This document shows, piece by piece, positions 63,874 through 64,000 of a DNA stretch of 64,000 bases. The notes beneath the pieces were generated by a model. The model saw only the letters and a list, made by a program, of their open reading frames with translations, ran no database searches and had not been told where the DNA came from. Every line of letters begins with the position of its first letter. Positions within the stretch are counted from its first letter, which is position 1. The position numbers and the translations under genes are program-made. The DNA is from Bacillota bacterium. GTDB lineage: Bacteria; Bacillota; Clostridia; Christensenellales; Aristaeellaceae. The stretch is from assembly GCA_023416585.1 (NCBI GenBank), contig JAEZHM010000048.1, forward strand, positions 18,333 to 82,332, read 5' to 3'.

Positions 63874-63888
63874 AGCCTTCCCCTTGAG
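63874..63888 (+). repeat. Truncated copy of the palindromic repeat
   Basis: AGCCTTCCCCTTGAG, identical to the left end of the repeat at 7814-7828, breaks off abruptly into TAAACAATG, 57 bp before the putative transposase start. Probably the scar of an insertion. Confidence 0.45.
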
Positions 63889-63945
63889 TAAACAATGATT
63901 AAAAGGAATGGGGAAACATGGTATAATTAAGCAGAGGTGAGGGAG

Positions 63946-64000
63946 ATGAAAGAGCAATACAACTTTACGGATATAGAGTATGGCCAACGGCGGAGAAAGA
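63946..64000 (+). CDS. Start of a putative IS5/IS1182-type transposase (cut by window end)
   Basis: Only 18 codons are visible (FTDIEYGQRRRK). The N terminus F.DIEY.QR.R is typical of IS5-type transposases of the clostridial ISs. ATG 63946 follows GAGGTGAGGGAG; an extended -10 box (TGGTATAAT, 63919-63927) lies before it. Identity rests on a very short sequence. Confidence 0.4.
   Translation, partial: MKEQYNFTDIEYGQRRRK

Overview
The window looks like chromosomal DNA of a low-to-mid GC Gram-positive anaerobe of the class Clostridia. The grounds are AAGGAGG-type ribosome binding sites, sigma-A promoters of TTGACA-17-TATAAT type, a SAM-I riboswitch in front of metK, a parA-parB pair, many ferredoxin, flavodoxin and nitroreductase genes, and palindromic dispersed repeats of a kind common in Clostridia. 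I cannot name the genus. No rRNA, tRNA, CRISPR array or prophage was seen.

Layout. 1-5400: end of an ABC-2 permease gene, a divergent cysteinyl-tRNA synthetase, an Fe-S protein, then parB and parA on the other strand; a second copy of the parB 3' end lies at 2154-2258. 5450-7560: secreted serine hydrolase and NlpC/P60-like protein. 7560-14720: a palindromic repeat, a two-component system, then four tandem copies (one internally deleted) of an unrecognised membrane-anchored protein family. 14860-18640: translation GTPases typA and prfC. 18900-23170: VOC protein, a beta-propeller/solute-binding fusion, a WYL regulator and an unknown protein. 23400-34830: mostly leftward accessory enzymes (peptidase S66, acetyltransferases, nitroreductase, a large hybrid histidine kinase, HD phosphohydrolase, creatininase family, flavodoxin). 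34900-36700: a ChrB-N-like putative regulator plus an MFS exporter behind two matched operators. 37000-41660: Dus, a decayed HD gene, a TetR/MATE efflux pair and a lipoprotein. 41880-45400: metallo-hydrolase, exonuclease III, EFR1-type ferredoxin, alpha/beta hydrolase. 45590-49960: a five-gene TetR-led operon of redox proteins (NAD(P)-binding protein, DUF1295 membrane protein, flavin reductase, DUF362 ferredoxin). 50230-52650: MerR regulator with a textbook 19-bp-spacer promoter, a frameshifted gene and a DUF3788/DUF3795 protein. 52950-62185: LysM protein, azoreductase, SDR, flavodoxin, RlmD-type methyltransferase, amidohydrolase, pyroglutamyl peptidase, small membrane protein, nitroreductase and a helical unknown. 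62300-64000: SAM riboswitch and metK, then the start of what looks like an insertion sequence that landed in a palindromic repeat.

The best candidates for something undescribed are the tandem paralogue array behind the two-component system, which shares a 14-bp direct repeat with that system's promoter; the TetR-controlled five-gene redox operon with a 26-bp operator; and the ChrB-N/MFS unit with two operators 31 bp apart. Several genes are broken (HAD phosphatase, the gene at 51254, HD remnant, paralogue copy 2), so the accessory parts appear to be under active turnover.
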